From Afipia birgiae 34632 (GTDB taxonomy: Bacteria > Pseudomonadota > Alphaproteobacteria > Rhizobiales > Xanthobacteraceae), in contig NZ_HG326652.1 in the NCBI RefSeq assembly GCF_000308295.2, forward strand, positions 139,518-203,517: 64,000 bases of DNA, given 5' to 3'. Shown piece after piece: positions 8,705 through 15,659 of this stretch; position 1 is the stretch's first letter; every line of letters starts with the position of its first letter. A program made the position numbers and the translations under genes. Below the pieces are notes generated by a model. The model was not told where the DNA came from and searched no databases. It was given only the letters and a program-made list of their open reading frames with translations.

Positions 8705-9016
8705 ATGGCTACCATCGGAACCTTCACCGCGTCGGACAACGGCTACACCGGATCGGTCAAGACGCTCACGCTCAACGTCAAGGCGAAGTTCGTCGCTACC
8801 GAGGCGGAGAACGACAAGGCGCCCAACTTTCGCATCATCGCAGGCTCTACCGAATTCGGCGCCGCCTGGAAGAAGACCGCACGGGACAGCGACCGCGAAT
8901 ATCTTTCAGTTAAGCTGGACGATCCGAGCTTCCCCGCCCCGATTTACGCCTCGCTGGTGAAGGGTGAGGGCGACGACAGCTTCACACTGATCTGGTCCCG
9001 CCGCAACGGCGAGTAG
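8705..9016 (+). CDS. DUF736 family protein
   Basis: 103 residues, the usual family length. The diagnostic features are [20 protein letters not shown] at the N-terminus, LTLNVKAKF, then [26 protein letters not shown] and [19 protein letters not shown]736 proteins are small beta-rich proteins of unknown function, carried almost exclusively by alphaproteobacterial plasmids and integrative elements. The gene is monocistronic, with its own terminator at 9032-9055. A decayed inverted copy lies 300 bp upstream. Confidence 0.92.
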   Translation: MATIGTFTASDNGYTGSVKTLTLNVKAKFVATEAENDKAPNFRIIAGSTEFGAAWKKTARDSDREYLSVKLDDPSFPAPIYASLVKGEGDDSFTLIWSRRNGE

Positions 9017-9031
9017 CCGCCAGTTCGATCC

Positions 9032-9055
9032 GCCCCGCCTCTTCGGAGGCGGGGC
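9032..9055 (+). terminator. Hairpin terminator after DUF736
   Basis: A 10-bp stem GCCCCGCCTC/GAGGCGGGGC with a TTCG tetraloop begins 16 bp after the stop. The tail is CCTTCTTC rather than a pure T-run. Confidence 0.7.
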
Positions 9056-9065
9056 CCTTCTTCAG

Positions 9066-9240
9066 AGCGCCCAGCATGGGCCTACTCTTATGGGTGCAAG
9101 GCCCAGGTGAGTTGACCACAACGAGCGAAATGAAGTGCAACTGCATGAGGGCGACCGAGTGTGGGGAGGAAGCGTGGAGCGAAGCTGCTCGAGGTAGGGC
9201 TTATCAGGATGCGCGGCTTGAGCTAAAGGCAAAGCGTTGC
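9066..9240 (+). other. Possible 5' relic of a group II intron
   Basis: The stretch begins GAGCGCCCAGCATGGG and continues with GGGTGCAAGGCCC, then GTTGACCACA, AGTGCAACTG and GAGGGCGACCGA. These recall the start and domain I of bacterial ORF-bearing group II introns (GUGCGCCCAGC..., GGGUGCAAGUCCC). No reverse-transcriptase reading frame or domain V/VI follows, so at most the first 150-200 nt survive. The identification is from memory of intron consensus elements and needs a covariance search. Confidence 0.4.
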
Positions 9241-9520
9241 TGGAGCGCGCCGCTTAAACGACGGAAGCCGCGTGGCCGAAAATCCGGTTGCGCGGCTTCT
9301 CGATTTCCGCCGATCCGGCTTCCGGGTCGGCGGCGGACGGGTATCCGCGTCTGGAGCTCGCCGGGCCTTCGGCCCCGCTCGCGAGAATCACCAAACTCAA
9401 GGCTTCAAACTACAGGAAGAAATTTGAAGCGGCTTTCCTTCGGCATGGCAAATATCATCATGGTGTTATGCGTGGCGAGCAAGCCGCGATGTCCGCGGTG
9501 CCGTGGTGCACGTCCAAACG

Positions 9521-9546
9521 AAAAGCGCGCCCAAGGGCGCGCTTTT
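9521..9546. terminator. Bidirectional terminator
   Basis: A perfect 12-bp inverted repeat AAAAGCGCGCCC/GGGCGCGCTTTT with a 2-nt centre. It has A-runs and T-runs on both sides, so it can end transcription in either direction. It sits 54 bp past the 3' end of the minus-strand DUF3987 gene. Confidence 0.85.
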
Positions 9547-9599
9547 GTTCTCTTTATCTCGGCATCTGCAACGAGTGTTAAACTCGGCAATTCGGAAAT

Positions 9600-11186
9600 C
9601 TACTCCTTCCACTGGCGGGCCAGCAGAGCGGGATGCACCTCGAACACCTGGGCTGGACGCCCCAGCTGCGCGGGGCCGCGCTTTACCGGGCGAATAACGT
9701 TGCGCCGGCGGAGTTCCTCCAACGCTTCCACCGCGGTTTGAGCATCCCGCACGGGCGAGCCGGCCGCCCGCAGAACGTCTGCCCGAACGTTGATAAGGGA
9801 TTTGCCGCCGCGCGCAAGAAAGCGGGCGAGGCGAGCCGCGTCGCCGTCTTTCGGCCCGCTCGCTTCGTTGAGCACCCGTTCAGCCATCGGCATAAGGTAG
9901 CTCCCGACGATGTCAACCGCCGCTTCGACGCTGCCCGCGTCAATAGACAGCGGCAGTCCTTCACCACCTGCAGCCATATGCTCGGCGATCGCAAGGAGTG
10001 CCGCCAGCCGCGTTGCATGCTGTACCCCACGGCCGACAAAATCGCGGTAGAGGCCGTCGGTCAAGGCCCGCAATTGCAGCCAACGTCGCGCCGCCGTTTC
10101 CAGCGGCTCGCGCGTCTCCGCGGCCATCGGCACCAGCGCGGAGTAGCGTTCCTGCGTGCAAGCCGGCACAATCGCGACAAGACGGCTCAAGAGTGCCGAC
10201 AATCGTTCGACAGGCCCGGGTGCGCGCGGCAACTGGACGCGAGGCTCGACGTCTGGATAGATCCACCACGTTCGCGCAGCCAATCCATCGTGAGCGTCGC
10301 CCAGCAGCGCAGGAAGACGGCTCGGCTGCGTCGCGCCCAAAATTGAGACCAGAAGCGCCGGAATGAAAACCTTTCCTTCGCTCTTGGTGCGAACGACGTG
10401 CGGCATGCCATCGTAGCCCTTCAGGATGAGGCCGCGCGACCGGAGACCTTGATTCGATGCTCCGAACGCCAGCGCACCGCTGAGTTCGTGCGAGAGCATC
10501 ATGCGGCCATCGATTCCGGTGCGAAGTTCATCCAGGAGGCCGGCGCCACTGAACTCCGAGAGAATGATGCCGGGCGCCGCGACGACACCATCTCCATCGG
10601 AAGTTTCGTTCTCCAGCGGAATGCCTTCGAGCAACAAGCGCCGCGCGACGGTTTCGCGCAGCTTTTGGTCGAATTTCTCCAAGAATTTGTGCTCGGCCCC
10701 CTTCAGCATCAACCCGTGCGCTTTCTGCATCTCGTGCTCGATTGCAAGAAGAGGCCGTTCAACCACACTGATCCCCAGCGATTTTCCGACCGATGGCGGC
10801 CCGATAAGGCCGGTGAACACCGCTAGGGGCTCTGCATCGCCGTCGAATGTCAGAAGGCGAGCGCGGTTGCCGATCGCCCCCGAGCACGCGGTCAAGATGG
10901 AGCCAGCGATATAGTCGGCGCAGAGCAAGCGGGCCTCCGCGAAATCTACAACCAGCGAGCGAAGATTCGCCGGCAATGAGTCAACCGGGAAGCGTGGGGC
11001 CGGCGACGTCGTCGGCAACAGAAACGAGGGATCGAAATTCGTCCACTCGTCGGTGCTGGAGGCACCGGGACGCTCCGCGCCCGATGCCTCCGCCGAACCA
11101 ATCACGATGGGGTCATCTACCCCTAATTCGTCCACATTGGCCTGGTCGAGTTTCTGCTGCTTTTTGGGGGTAGCTTGTTTGGCCAT
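9600..11186 (-). CDS. DUF3987-family P-loop protein (replication-helicase-like)
   Basis: 528 residues from the ATG at 11186. I prefer this start because the conserved leader shared with the gene at 12303 ends exactly there; an upstream in-frame start at 11249 would place coding sequence inside the leader. A Walker A (IGPPSVGKS, residues 129-136) is followed by a long segment and by LVSILGATQPSRL, a strand resembling sensor regions of RecA-fold ATPases. The C-terminus (ARLARFLARGGKSLINVRAD ...) looks like a winged helix ending in VFEVHPALLARQW. DUF3987 proteins are found on plasmids and prophages and are thought to relate to primase/helicase modules. The gene is flanked by the octamer arrays. 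Confidence 0.75.
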   Translation of the reverse strand: MAKQATPKKQQKLDQANVDELGVDDPIVIGSAEASGAERPGASSTDEWTNFDPSFLLPTTSPAPRFPVDSLPANLRSLVVDFAEARLLCADYIAGSILTACSGAIGNRARLLTFDGDAEPLAVFTGLIGPPSVGKSLGISVVERPLLAIEHEMQKAHGLMLKGAEHKFLEKFDQKLRETVARRLLLEGIPLENETSDGDGVVAAPGIILSEFSGAGLLDELRTGIDGRMMLSHELSGALAFGASNQGLRSRGLILKGYDGMPHVVRTKSEGKVFIPALLVSILGATQPSRLPALLGDAHDGLAARTWWIYPDVEPRVQLPRAPGPVERLSALLSRLVAIVPACTQERYSALVPMAAETREPLETAARRWLQLRALTDGLYRDFVGRGVQHATRLAALLAIAEHMAAGGEGLPLSIDAGSVEAAVDIVGSYLMPMAERVLNEASGPKDGDAARLARFLARGGKSLINVRADVLRAAGSPVRDAQTAVEALEELRRRNVIRPVKRGPAQLGRPAQVFEVHPALLARQWKE

Positions 11187-11300
11187 ATTGTTTTCCGCAG
11201 TTCTGCGGTCCCTGGTGAGGTCACGCGCCGTTCGCGCGACAAACCTCACAGCTACCCGGCTGAAAACCGACCCTACCGGGCAACACCCCGAGATAAGGGC
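11187..11300 (-). promoter_or_regulatory. Structured leader of the DUF3987 gene, copy 2 of the leader family
   Basis: Next to the start codon is a small hairpin CCGCA-4 nt-TGCGG (11195-11208). Then comes a larger one at 11215-11249 with an outer arm GTGAGGT/ACCTCAC, an internal loop and an inner arm CGCGC/GCGCG. The 25-bp block TACCGGG...GATAAGG lies at 11274-11298. The inner CGCGC arm and the block are shared with copies 1 and 3. The whole stretch is about 80 percent alike to 12304-12413 by eye. Confidence 0.6.
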
Positions 11301-11367
11301 TCAGGCAGGAAGATTGGGCGAGAAAATTTTGTATTCGCCTTCTTTCATCGCCGAGGGGTACCCCCGC

Positions 11368-11391
11368 TGCCAAAATGCCAAAATGCCAAAA
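11368..11391. repeat. Three perfect tandem TGCCAAAA octamers
   Basis: Three identical 8-bp units lie 70 bp upstream of the conserved 25-bp block in front of the DUF3987 gene. They face an inverted triplet at 11441-11464. The arrangement suggests cooperative binding by a dimeric protein. Confidence 0.8.
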
Positions 11392-11440
11392 GCCGTTAAT
11401 GTGGAGCAACGGGACTGATTTGAGCCCAGCCTCCGGCAGG

Positions 11441-11464
11441 TTCTGGCATATTGGCATTTTGGCG
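11441..11464. repeat. Inverted octamer triplet facing 11368-11391
   Basis: Units TTCTGGCA, TATTGGCA and TTTTGGCG are reverse-complement versions of TGCCAAAA. They start 49 bp after the direct triplet, which makes a near-symmetric site. Confidence 0.7.
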
Positions 11465-11551
11465 AGTGCATACTTTTTCCAAAGGACCAGGCGCATATTC
11501 GGATTCTTGCTCAAGGCAAGCGGGCGCCCCCCAACGAAGCTGGGTTGACGT

Positions 11552-11577
11552 TGTCAAAATGACAAAAAATGCCAAAG
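11552..11577. repeat. Degenerate octamer cluster
   Basis: TGTCAAAA, TGACAAAA and, after two extra A, TGCCAAAG. It is in direct orientation, 88 bp beyond the inverted triplet and downstream of the 3' end of the minus-strand orphan gene. Confidence 0.5.
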
Positions 11578-11736
11578 CTCGATCAGACCAAAACGGCAAC
11601 TACGCGGGATCGTTTGACATCCACGGATTTCCGTAAATCGCAGCCAGGCTGCGCCTGATACTAAAGAGATGCCATTTGGGATGTGCCGGCCGTTAGCAGG
11701 GGACGCCGCGCGCATCAATCTACTTTCCATTCGGGG

Positions 11737-12303
11737 TTAATCCGCCACCTTCAACGCGAGCGCCTCGAGCTTTGCTTTCAACCACATGCGGCTGGCCTCA
11801 ACGCCTGACTGGTCATGACACGCTAAGCGATTGTCAGCGACGATGCTGAGCCCACTTTTATTCATCGTGATCCAATACTCCACCTGATCAATCTGCAGCA
11901 TGAAGTCACCTTCGCCGGCGGTACAGCTGATCTCAACTTGGATTTGCAAAACGATTTCGAAGACCTCATGAAAGCCGTATCGCGACAGCGAGGGTCCGAT
12001 TGCAAATCGCGGCGTGGAGGCATCTGCGCAGCAGTGTTCCGCCTCGAATAAGTTCATCGGCGCAAAAGCAAAGAGACCGGGGTTGGTGCGGACGCAGGCC
12101 AGATTCCGCGTCAGTCGGTCCGCGAATACGTGAATTGGACCTGGCAAGTACCGCCCGACTTTTGCGGCCAAGGCAGCGCACTGAGAGATGTTGAGATTGG
12201 CGTTCGAAGTTAGATTGACGATTTCGGTGGCGAAAACGAAGCCGCGGTCGGTAAGTCGGTAAATGGGGTCGTGGTTGGTGCCAGCAGAGTAAAGGACTTT
12301 CAT
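11737..12303 (-). CDS. Orphan protein sharing the DUF3987 leader
   Basis: 188 residues from the ATG at 12303, chosen because the leader homologous to that of the DUF3987 gene ends at this codon (an ATG at 12348 lies inside the leader hairpin). No signal peptide, transmembrane helix or known motif is visible. Segments such as YRLTDRGFVFATEIVNLTS and HEVFEIVLQIQVEISCTAGE suggest a mixed alpha/beta fold. I do not recognise the family. Its interest is the shared regulatory region: about 240 bp upstream of it is a diverged copy of that upstream of the DUF3987 gene. Confidence 0.55.
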   Translation of the reverse strand: MKVLYSAGTNHDPIYRLTDRGFVFATEIVNLTSNANLNISQCAALAAKVGRYLPGPIHVFADRLTRNLACVRTNPGLFAFAPMNLFEAEHCCADASTPRFAIGPSLSRYGFHEVFEIVLQIQVEISCTAGEGDFMLQIDQVEYWITMNKSGLSIVADNRLACHDQSGVEASRMWLKAKLEALALKVAD

Positions 12304-12413
12304 CGTGCTTTCCGCAGCTGTGCGGTCCCTGGTGTGGTCACGCGCCATTCGCGCGACAACCCATAGCTACCTGGCTGGGACCCGACCCTACCGGGCAACA
12401 CCCCGAGATAAGG
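12304..12413 (-). promoter_or_regulatory. Structured leader of the orphan gene, copy 3 of the leader family
   Basis: The small hairpin CCGCA-GCTG-TGCGG is at 12312-12325, with the 4-nt loop changed relative to copy 2. The inner arm CGCGC/GCGCG is at 12341-12355, with a loop differing in one base. The 25-bp block is at 12389-12413, identical to that of copy 2. The outer arm of the large hairpin is only partly preserved here. Confidence 0.6.
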
Positions 12414-12489
12414 GCTTAGGCAGGGAAGATTGGTCGAGAAAGTTCCGCATCTGCCTTCTTTCATTGCCAGGCAGCGATCTTCCCTCAAC

Positions 12490-12505
12490 TGCCAAAATGC
12501 CAAAC
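12490..12505. repeat. Octamer pair upstream of the orphan gene
   Basis: TGCCAAAA and TGCCAAAC in tandem, at the same distance from the 25-bp block as the triplet in front of the DUF3987 gene. This supports duplication of a whole control region. Confidence 0.6.
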
Positions 12506-12762
12506 CCCGATAGCGGGTGCAAACCGGACTGATCTTGAGCCAACCTGTTCGTCCGCGGCCGGCCGTTCGACCGAACTTACGATCGTGTGTGGCCTGAACT
12601 CGGTTCTGAAGACATCGAGTTGGTGCTTCAATGGAGTATCGAATGATTGAACGGCAACGTCGTTCTTGTTTGCCAATCCGGCTTTCTATTGCCGGACCCG
12701 CTCGCTGATAGAAGGACTCCGACCATACACTCGGTTCGCTGAAGAAGCGGGGAGTCTAAACT

Positions 12763-12786
12763 CGCCAAAATGCCAGAATGTCAAAA
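12763..12786. repeat. Octamer triplet
   Basis: CGCCAAAA, TGCCAGAA and TGTCAAAA in tandem. It lies in the 900-bp gene-free stretch between the orphan gene and the IS110 element, where I see no convincing gene. Confidence 0.55.
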
Positions 12787-12869
12787 TTGCCCTCACTCAA
12801 AGTCGGCGCGTCTTCGGTCAACTTCGCCTTCGCTGTCCACGTGTTCACGACAGAGCTTGGAGCGAGCTG

Positions 12870-12923
12870 ACGGAAGTCAACAATAGTCAGCAGATGTAAA
12901 CGTTGATCCTTGTTGACTTCCGT
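12870..12923. repeat. 14-bp perfect inverted repeat
   Basis: ACGGAAGTCAACAA (12870-12883) and TTGTTGACTTCCGT (12910-12923) flank a 26-nt interior with no T-run. It could be an operator, a recombination site or the ends of a lost element. Confidence 0.5.
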
Positions 12924-13216
12924 GAGGGGCACACCTGTGCATCGATGGATGGCGTCCGCATGGCAAGAACTTTTTTCGACGTTTCGGCGTGTTGGTCGGT
13001 TGCGGTCATCTCTCCGGCCTTTGATTGCGGCACGTTTTGACCGCATGGCCCTAATGGCAGTCCGCTGACCAAGTCCCAATAACAGTGACGCGCTTCAATG
13101 CGCAAGCACAGGTTCGGGTTTTCCTGATCTTCGGGCTCGACCCCTTACCATTACGTCGTCATCGCTCCTACCAATTCGTTTGCGGCGACTATCTCGGATG
13201 CGCTTGCTCAATCAGC

Positions 13217-14242
13217 TCATGCGATTGCCGAAGAGGCTTGACGGAACGTCTCTCCCCGACTCATCACGGCCCAGGCAATGCGCGCGAGCTTGTTGGCAAC
13301 CGCGACGGTCACGACGCGTGCCGGTCGGCGCGCCAGCAGCGCATTGATCCACGCCGCCAACGCTGGCTTGTTCTTTGCGTAGCGGACCACGGCCGTAGCG
13401 CCCAAAACGAGCAGCTTGCGCAAGTATGGTTCGCCCTTCTTGGATATCCGACCAAGATGCACCTTGCCGCCGGATCCGAACTGTCGCGGTACCAGGCCAA
13501 TCCAGGCCGCGAAGTGACGGCCGGACTTGAACACACCGGGATCGGCAATGGTGGCGGCAATAGCGGTTGCCGTAATGACACCGATGCCGGGGATCGTTTG
13601 AAGCCTGAGACTAATTTCGCTGGCACGGTGACAGGCGAGGATCGATTTTTCGATCGCCTTGATGCGCATTTGCAAATCTTCGATTTGAGCCACAATCAAC
13701 TCCGAGCACTCCCAGGCAGTTTCCGGCAATACGGAGCGAGATGCGCGCTGTGCGAGCTCGTGCAGTTCGTTGAGACGCCATATTCCCTGAGGCACAATGA
13801 GGCCGAATTCGGAAAGCTGACTCCGCAACGAATTGACCAGCATAGTGCGCTGGCGCACGAAGAGATCGCGTGTCCGATGTAGCATCAGGATCGATTGCTG
13901 TTCGGCGCTTTTGATTGAAACGAAACGCATCGTCGGCCGGGTGACCGCTTCGCAGATCGCCTCGGCGTCGACTTCATCGTTCTTGCCGCGCTTGACGTAA
14001 GGTTTGACATAAGCCGCCGGCATCAGACGCACTTCGTGCCCGAGTGCAGACAATTCGCGTCCCCAATAGTGCGCAGTCCCGCAGGCTTCCATGCCGACCA
14101 GGCAGGGCGGGAGCTTTGTGAAGAAATCGACTAACTCCGATCGTCGAAGCTTCTTGCGGATGACGACGTGGCCCGTGCCGTCGACACCGTGAATCTGGAA
14201 AACGTGTTTGGCGAGATCGAGACCGATTATGGTAGGATGCAT
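13217..14242 (-). CDS. IS110-family transposase (DEDD recombinase)
   Basis: 341 residues. The N-terminal RuvC-like DEDD domain begins IIGLDLAKHVFQIHGVD, contains CLVGMEACGTAHYW and has KNDEVDAEAICEAVTRP. The C-terminal transposase_20 domain contains IPGIGVITATAIAA and GLVPRQFGSGGK with the conserved serine. The gene is full length and apparently intact. IS110 enzymes recombine DNA guided by a bridge RNA encoded in the element's own non-coding flank and leave no conventional inverted repeats, so I do not give element ends. Confidence 0.92.
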   Translation of the reverse strand: MHPTIIGLDLAKHVFQIHGVDGTGHVVIRKKLRRSELVDFFTKLPPCLVGMEACGTAHYWGRELSALGHEVRLMPAAYVKPYVKRGKNDEVDAEAICEAVTRPTMRFVSIKSAEQQSILMLHRTRDLFVRQRTMLVNSLRSQLSEFGLIVPQGIWRLNELHELAQRASRSVLPETAWECSELIVAQIEDLQMRIKAIEKSILACHRASEISLRLQTIPGIGVITATAIAATIADPGVFKSGRHFAAWIGLVPRQFGSGGKVHLGRISKKGEPYLRKLLVLGATAVVRYAKNKPALAAWINALLARRPARVVTVAVANKLARIAWAVMSRGETFRQASSAIA

Positions 14243-14596
14243 TGTGGATGGCTCCCATCAGTGGATCTGATAACGATCACACTTTGGCACATCGATGCCG
14301 GGAGTGGGCGTCATCCACACCATCACTGATGCAGCGGGAATCCCGGCCTCATGGCGATGGGCTGCATGGTGGGCGCCGGCCGCGATCCAAGCCTGAAGGG
14401 CATCGCCGGCACGGCAGGTTGAGGCCATCACTTAGGGCTTCGTCCATCGTTGTGAAGCCAGCGCTCATCCCCCGCGACACGACTCGAATCGTAAGTGGCG
14501 GTCGCCATATATCCCGCGAGGACAGATTCTAATACCGTCCTGACGAAAGACTGGTCGCCCGTCCTTCTGCGTCGATCGCGCGATGATAGGTCACGA
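14243..14596. other. Non-coding flank of the IS110 element; candidate bridge-RNA region
   Basis: 354 bp with no gene. It contains short complementary blocks such as GCAGC...GCTGC around 14330-14375 and GTGGATG/CATCCAC (14246-14320). IS110-group elements encode their bridge RNA upstream of the transposase; IS1111-type members encode it downstream. Whether this stretch or 13080-13216 holds the RNA cannot be decided by eye. Confidence 0.3.
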
Positions 14597-15052
14597 TTAG
14601 GAGCGCTGGCTCTGAAGTGGTGCCCGCGTCCGCGTCTCGAATAACGCGTCGATCACGGGGCATTCGGGTACCTTGCTGCCGGTGCACTGCGCAGCCATGA
14701 TCTCAAGCACCCTCTTAAGCTTCTTCAAATCGGAAATCTTGCGACCGAGTTCGCGAATATGCTCAAGTGCCAGCGTCTCGACCTGCGCGCATGTGTATTT
14801 GTGGCCGTCCACGAGGCGAAGCAGTTCGCGGATTTCGTCAAGTGTAAACCCCAGCTCCCGGCTTCGCCGAATGAAGTTCAGCCGTTTGACGAGTTCTGGT
14901 CCATAGAGCCGATGGCCACCCTCGGTGCGGCGCGGCGGCGGCAATACGCCAATCTGCTCATAATACCTGATCGTCTCAATGTTGCAGCCGGTTCGGACGG
15001 CTAGTCCGCCCCGGGTCAGAAGTTGGTCGCGCGTGGTGGTTTTGTCGGACAT
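14597..15052 (-). CDS. merR: Hg(II)-responsive MerR-type regulator
   Basis: 151 residues from the ATG at 15052. The N-terminal winged HTH reads LAVRTGCNIETIRYYEQIGV, followed by RRTEGGHRLYG, as in all MerR proteins. The dimerisation helix and metal loop contain Cys88, Cys123 and Cys131, matching the three Hg(II) ligands of Tn501 MerR (82, 117, 126) in spacing (35 and 8, against 35 and 9). It is divergent from the merF-like gene. A MerR-type dyad at 15071-15085 lies just before it, consistent with autoregulation. MerR bends overlong 19-bp-spacer promoters, and several such promoters occur in the next 10 kb. Confidence 0.88.
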   Translation of the reverse strand: MSDKTTTRDQLLTRGGLAVRTGCNIETIRYYEQIGVLPPPRRTEGGHRLYGPELVKRLNFIRRSRELGFTLDEIRELLRLVDGHKYTCAQVETLALEHIRELGRKISDLKKLKRVLEIMAAQCTGSKVPECPVIDALFETRTRAPLQSQRS

Positions 15053-15070
15053 TCTGCCTTTTCCTATAAC

Positions 15071-15085
15071 CTGTAGTCGATACAG
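15071..15085 (-). promoter_or_regulatory. MerR-type dyad in front of merR
   Basis: CTGTAGTCGATACAG, a slightly imperfect copy of the CTGTAG...CTACAG operator core, lies 19 bp before the merR start. The flanking -35 and -10 boxes are poor, as expected for a weakly expressed, autoregulated gene. Confidence 0.65.
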
Positions 15086-15156
15086 ATCATAATCATTTGA
15101 GCGTGAGCTGGCAAGGAATGCGCTGCAACGGGACGAGCAAACCTCGACAAAATAGC

Positions 15157-15187
15157 TTGCACCTGTAGCTACTACAGAGTCTAGCAT
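15157..15187 (+). promoter_or_regulatory. MerR-controlled promoter, merF-like/cyclase unit
   Basis: -35 TTGCAC (15157-15162), a 19-bp spacer containing CTGTAG-CTA-CTACAG, and -10 TAGCAT (15182-15187). The overlong spacer with a central dyad is the signature of MerR activation. It drives the merF-like gene and probably the cyclase. Confidence 0.85.
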
Positions 15188-15298
15188 GACGTTTGAGGCT
15201 GCGTCGACCGCGCCGAAATCCTTTCAATGAGTGCCGGGTATTTACCGGCGCCACTGGCGGTTAGCCCAGATGCTCGTCAGGAAGATGGTGATGCTGTC

Positions 15299-15565
15299 AT
15301 GAGTGAGAAAACTTATGCTGGATTTGTAACTGCTGCTCTGATTGCGCCGCTGGTTGCCCTCTGTTGCTTCGGTCCGCTCGTCCTCGGCTCGCTTCTTGGT
15401 GGAGTGGCCGGCTGGTTGGGTGGGCTGAACTTCCTCGAGGTGGCAGGCGCGACCGCAGGCGCGGCCGTTGCCGTTTACGCATTTCTTCGTTGGCGGAGGA
15501 CCCGGGTTTGCCAAGCAGAGAAGCAGCAGACATCCACTCCGCCGGATCGCCGCACGCTCCGATAA
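15299..15565 (+). CDS. merF: MerF-like mercury transport membrane protein
   Basis: 88 residues from the ATG at 15299. Two transmembrane helices flank a glycine-rich turn (residues about 8-32 and 38-60). A vicinal Cys pair at 22-23 (ALCCFGPLVLG) occupies the position of the membrane Cys pair that passes Hg(II) inward in MerF/MerT, and a further Cys lies at the cytoplasmic C-terminus (RVCQAEK). The gene lies about 110 bp behind a MerR-type promoter. The N-terminal extension available from 15227 lacks support. MerF is the best guess by length and topology; a distinct small Hg transporter is possible. Confidence 0.6.
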   Translation: MSEKTYAGFVTAALIAPLVALCCFGPLVLGSLLGGVAGWLGGLNFLEVAGATAGAAVAVYAFLRWRRTRVCQAEKQQTSTPPDRRTLR

Positions 15566-15659
15566 CGAGATCTGAACCCTCGAAGACCGCCGTTGCAGAC
15601 GAGCTAATAACCGGCATCAATTGCGTGGGTTAGGAGTTGACAACAGGTTTAGAGGTGCG

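Noticed and set aside
9076..9741. A 221-codon plus-strand frame
   Set aside because: It reads through the intron-like relic, the bidirectional terminator and the 3' end of the DUF3987 gene.
5111..12786. Octamer clusters as CRISPR or as classical replication iterons
   Set aside because: The units are 8 bp, without spacers and too short for either; reported as an unknown operator family instead.
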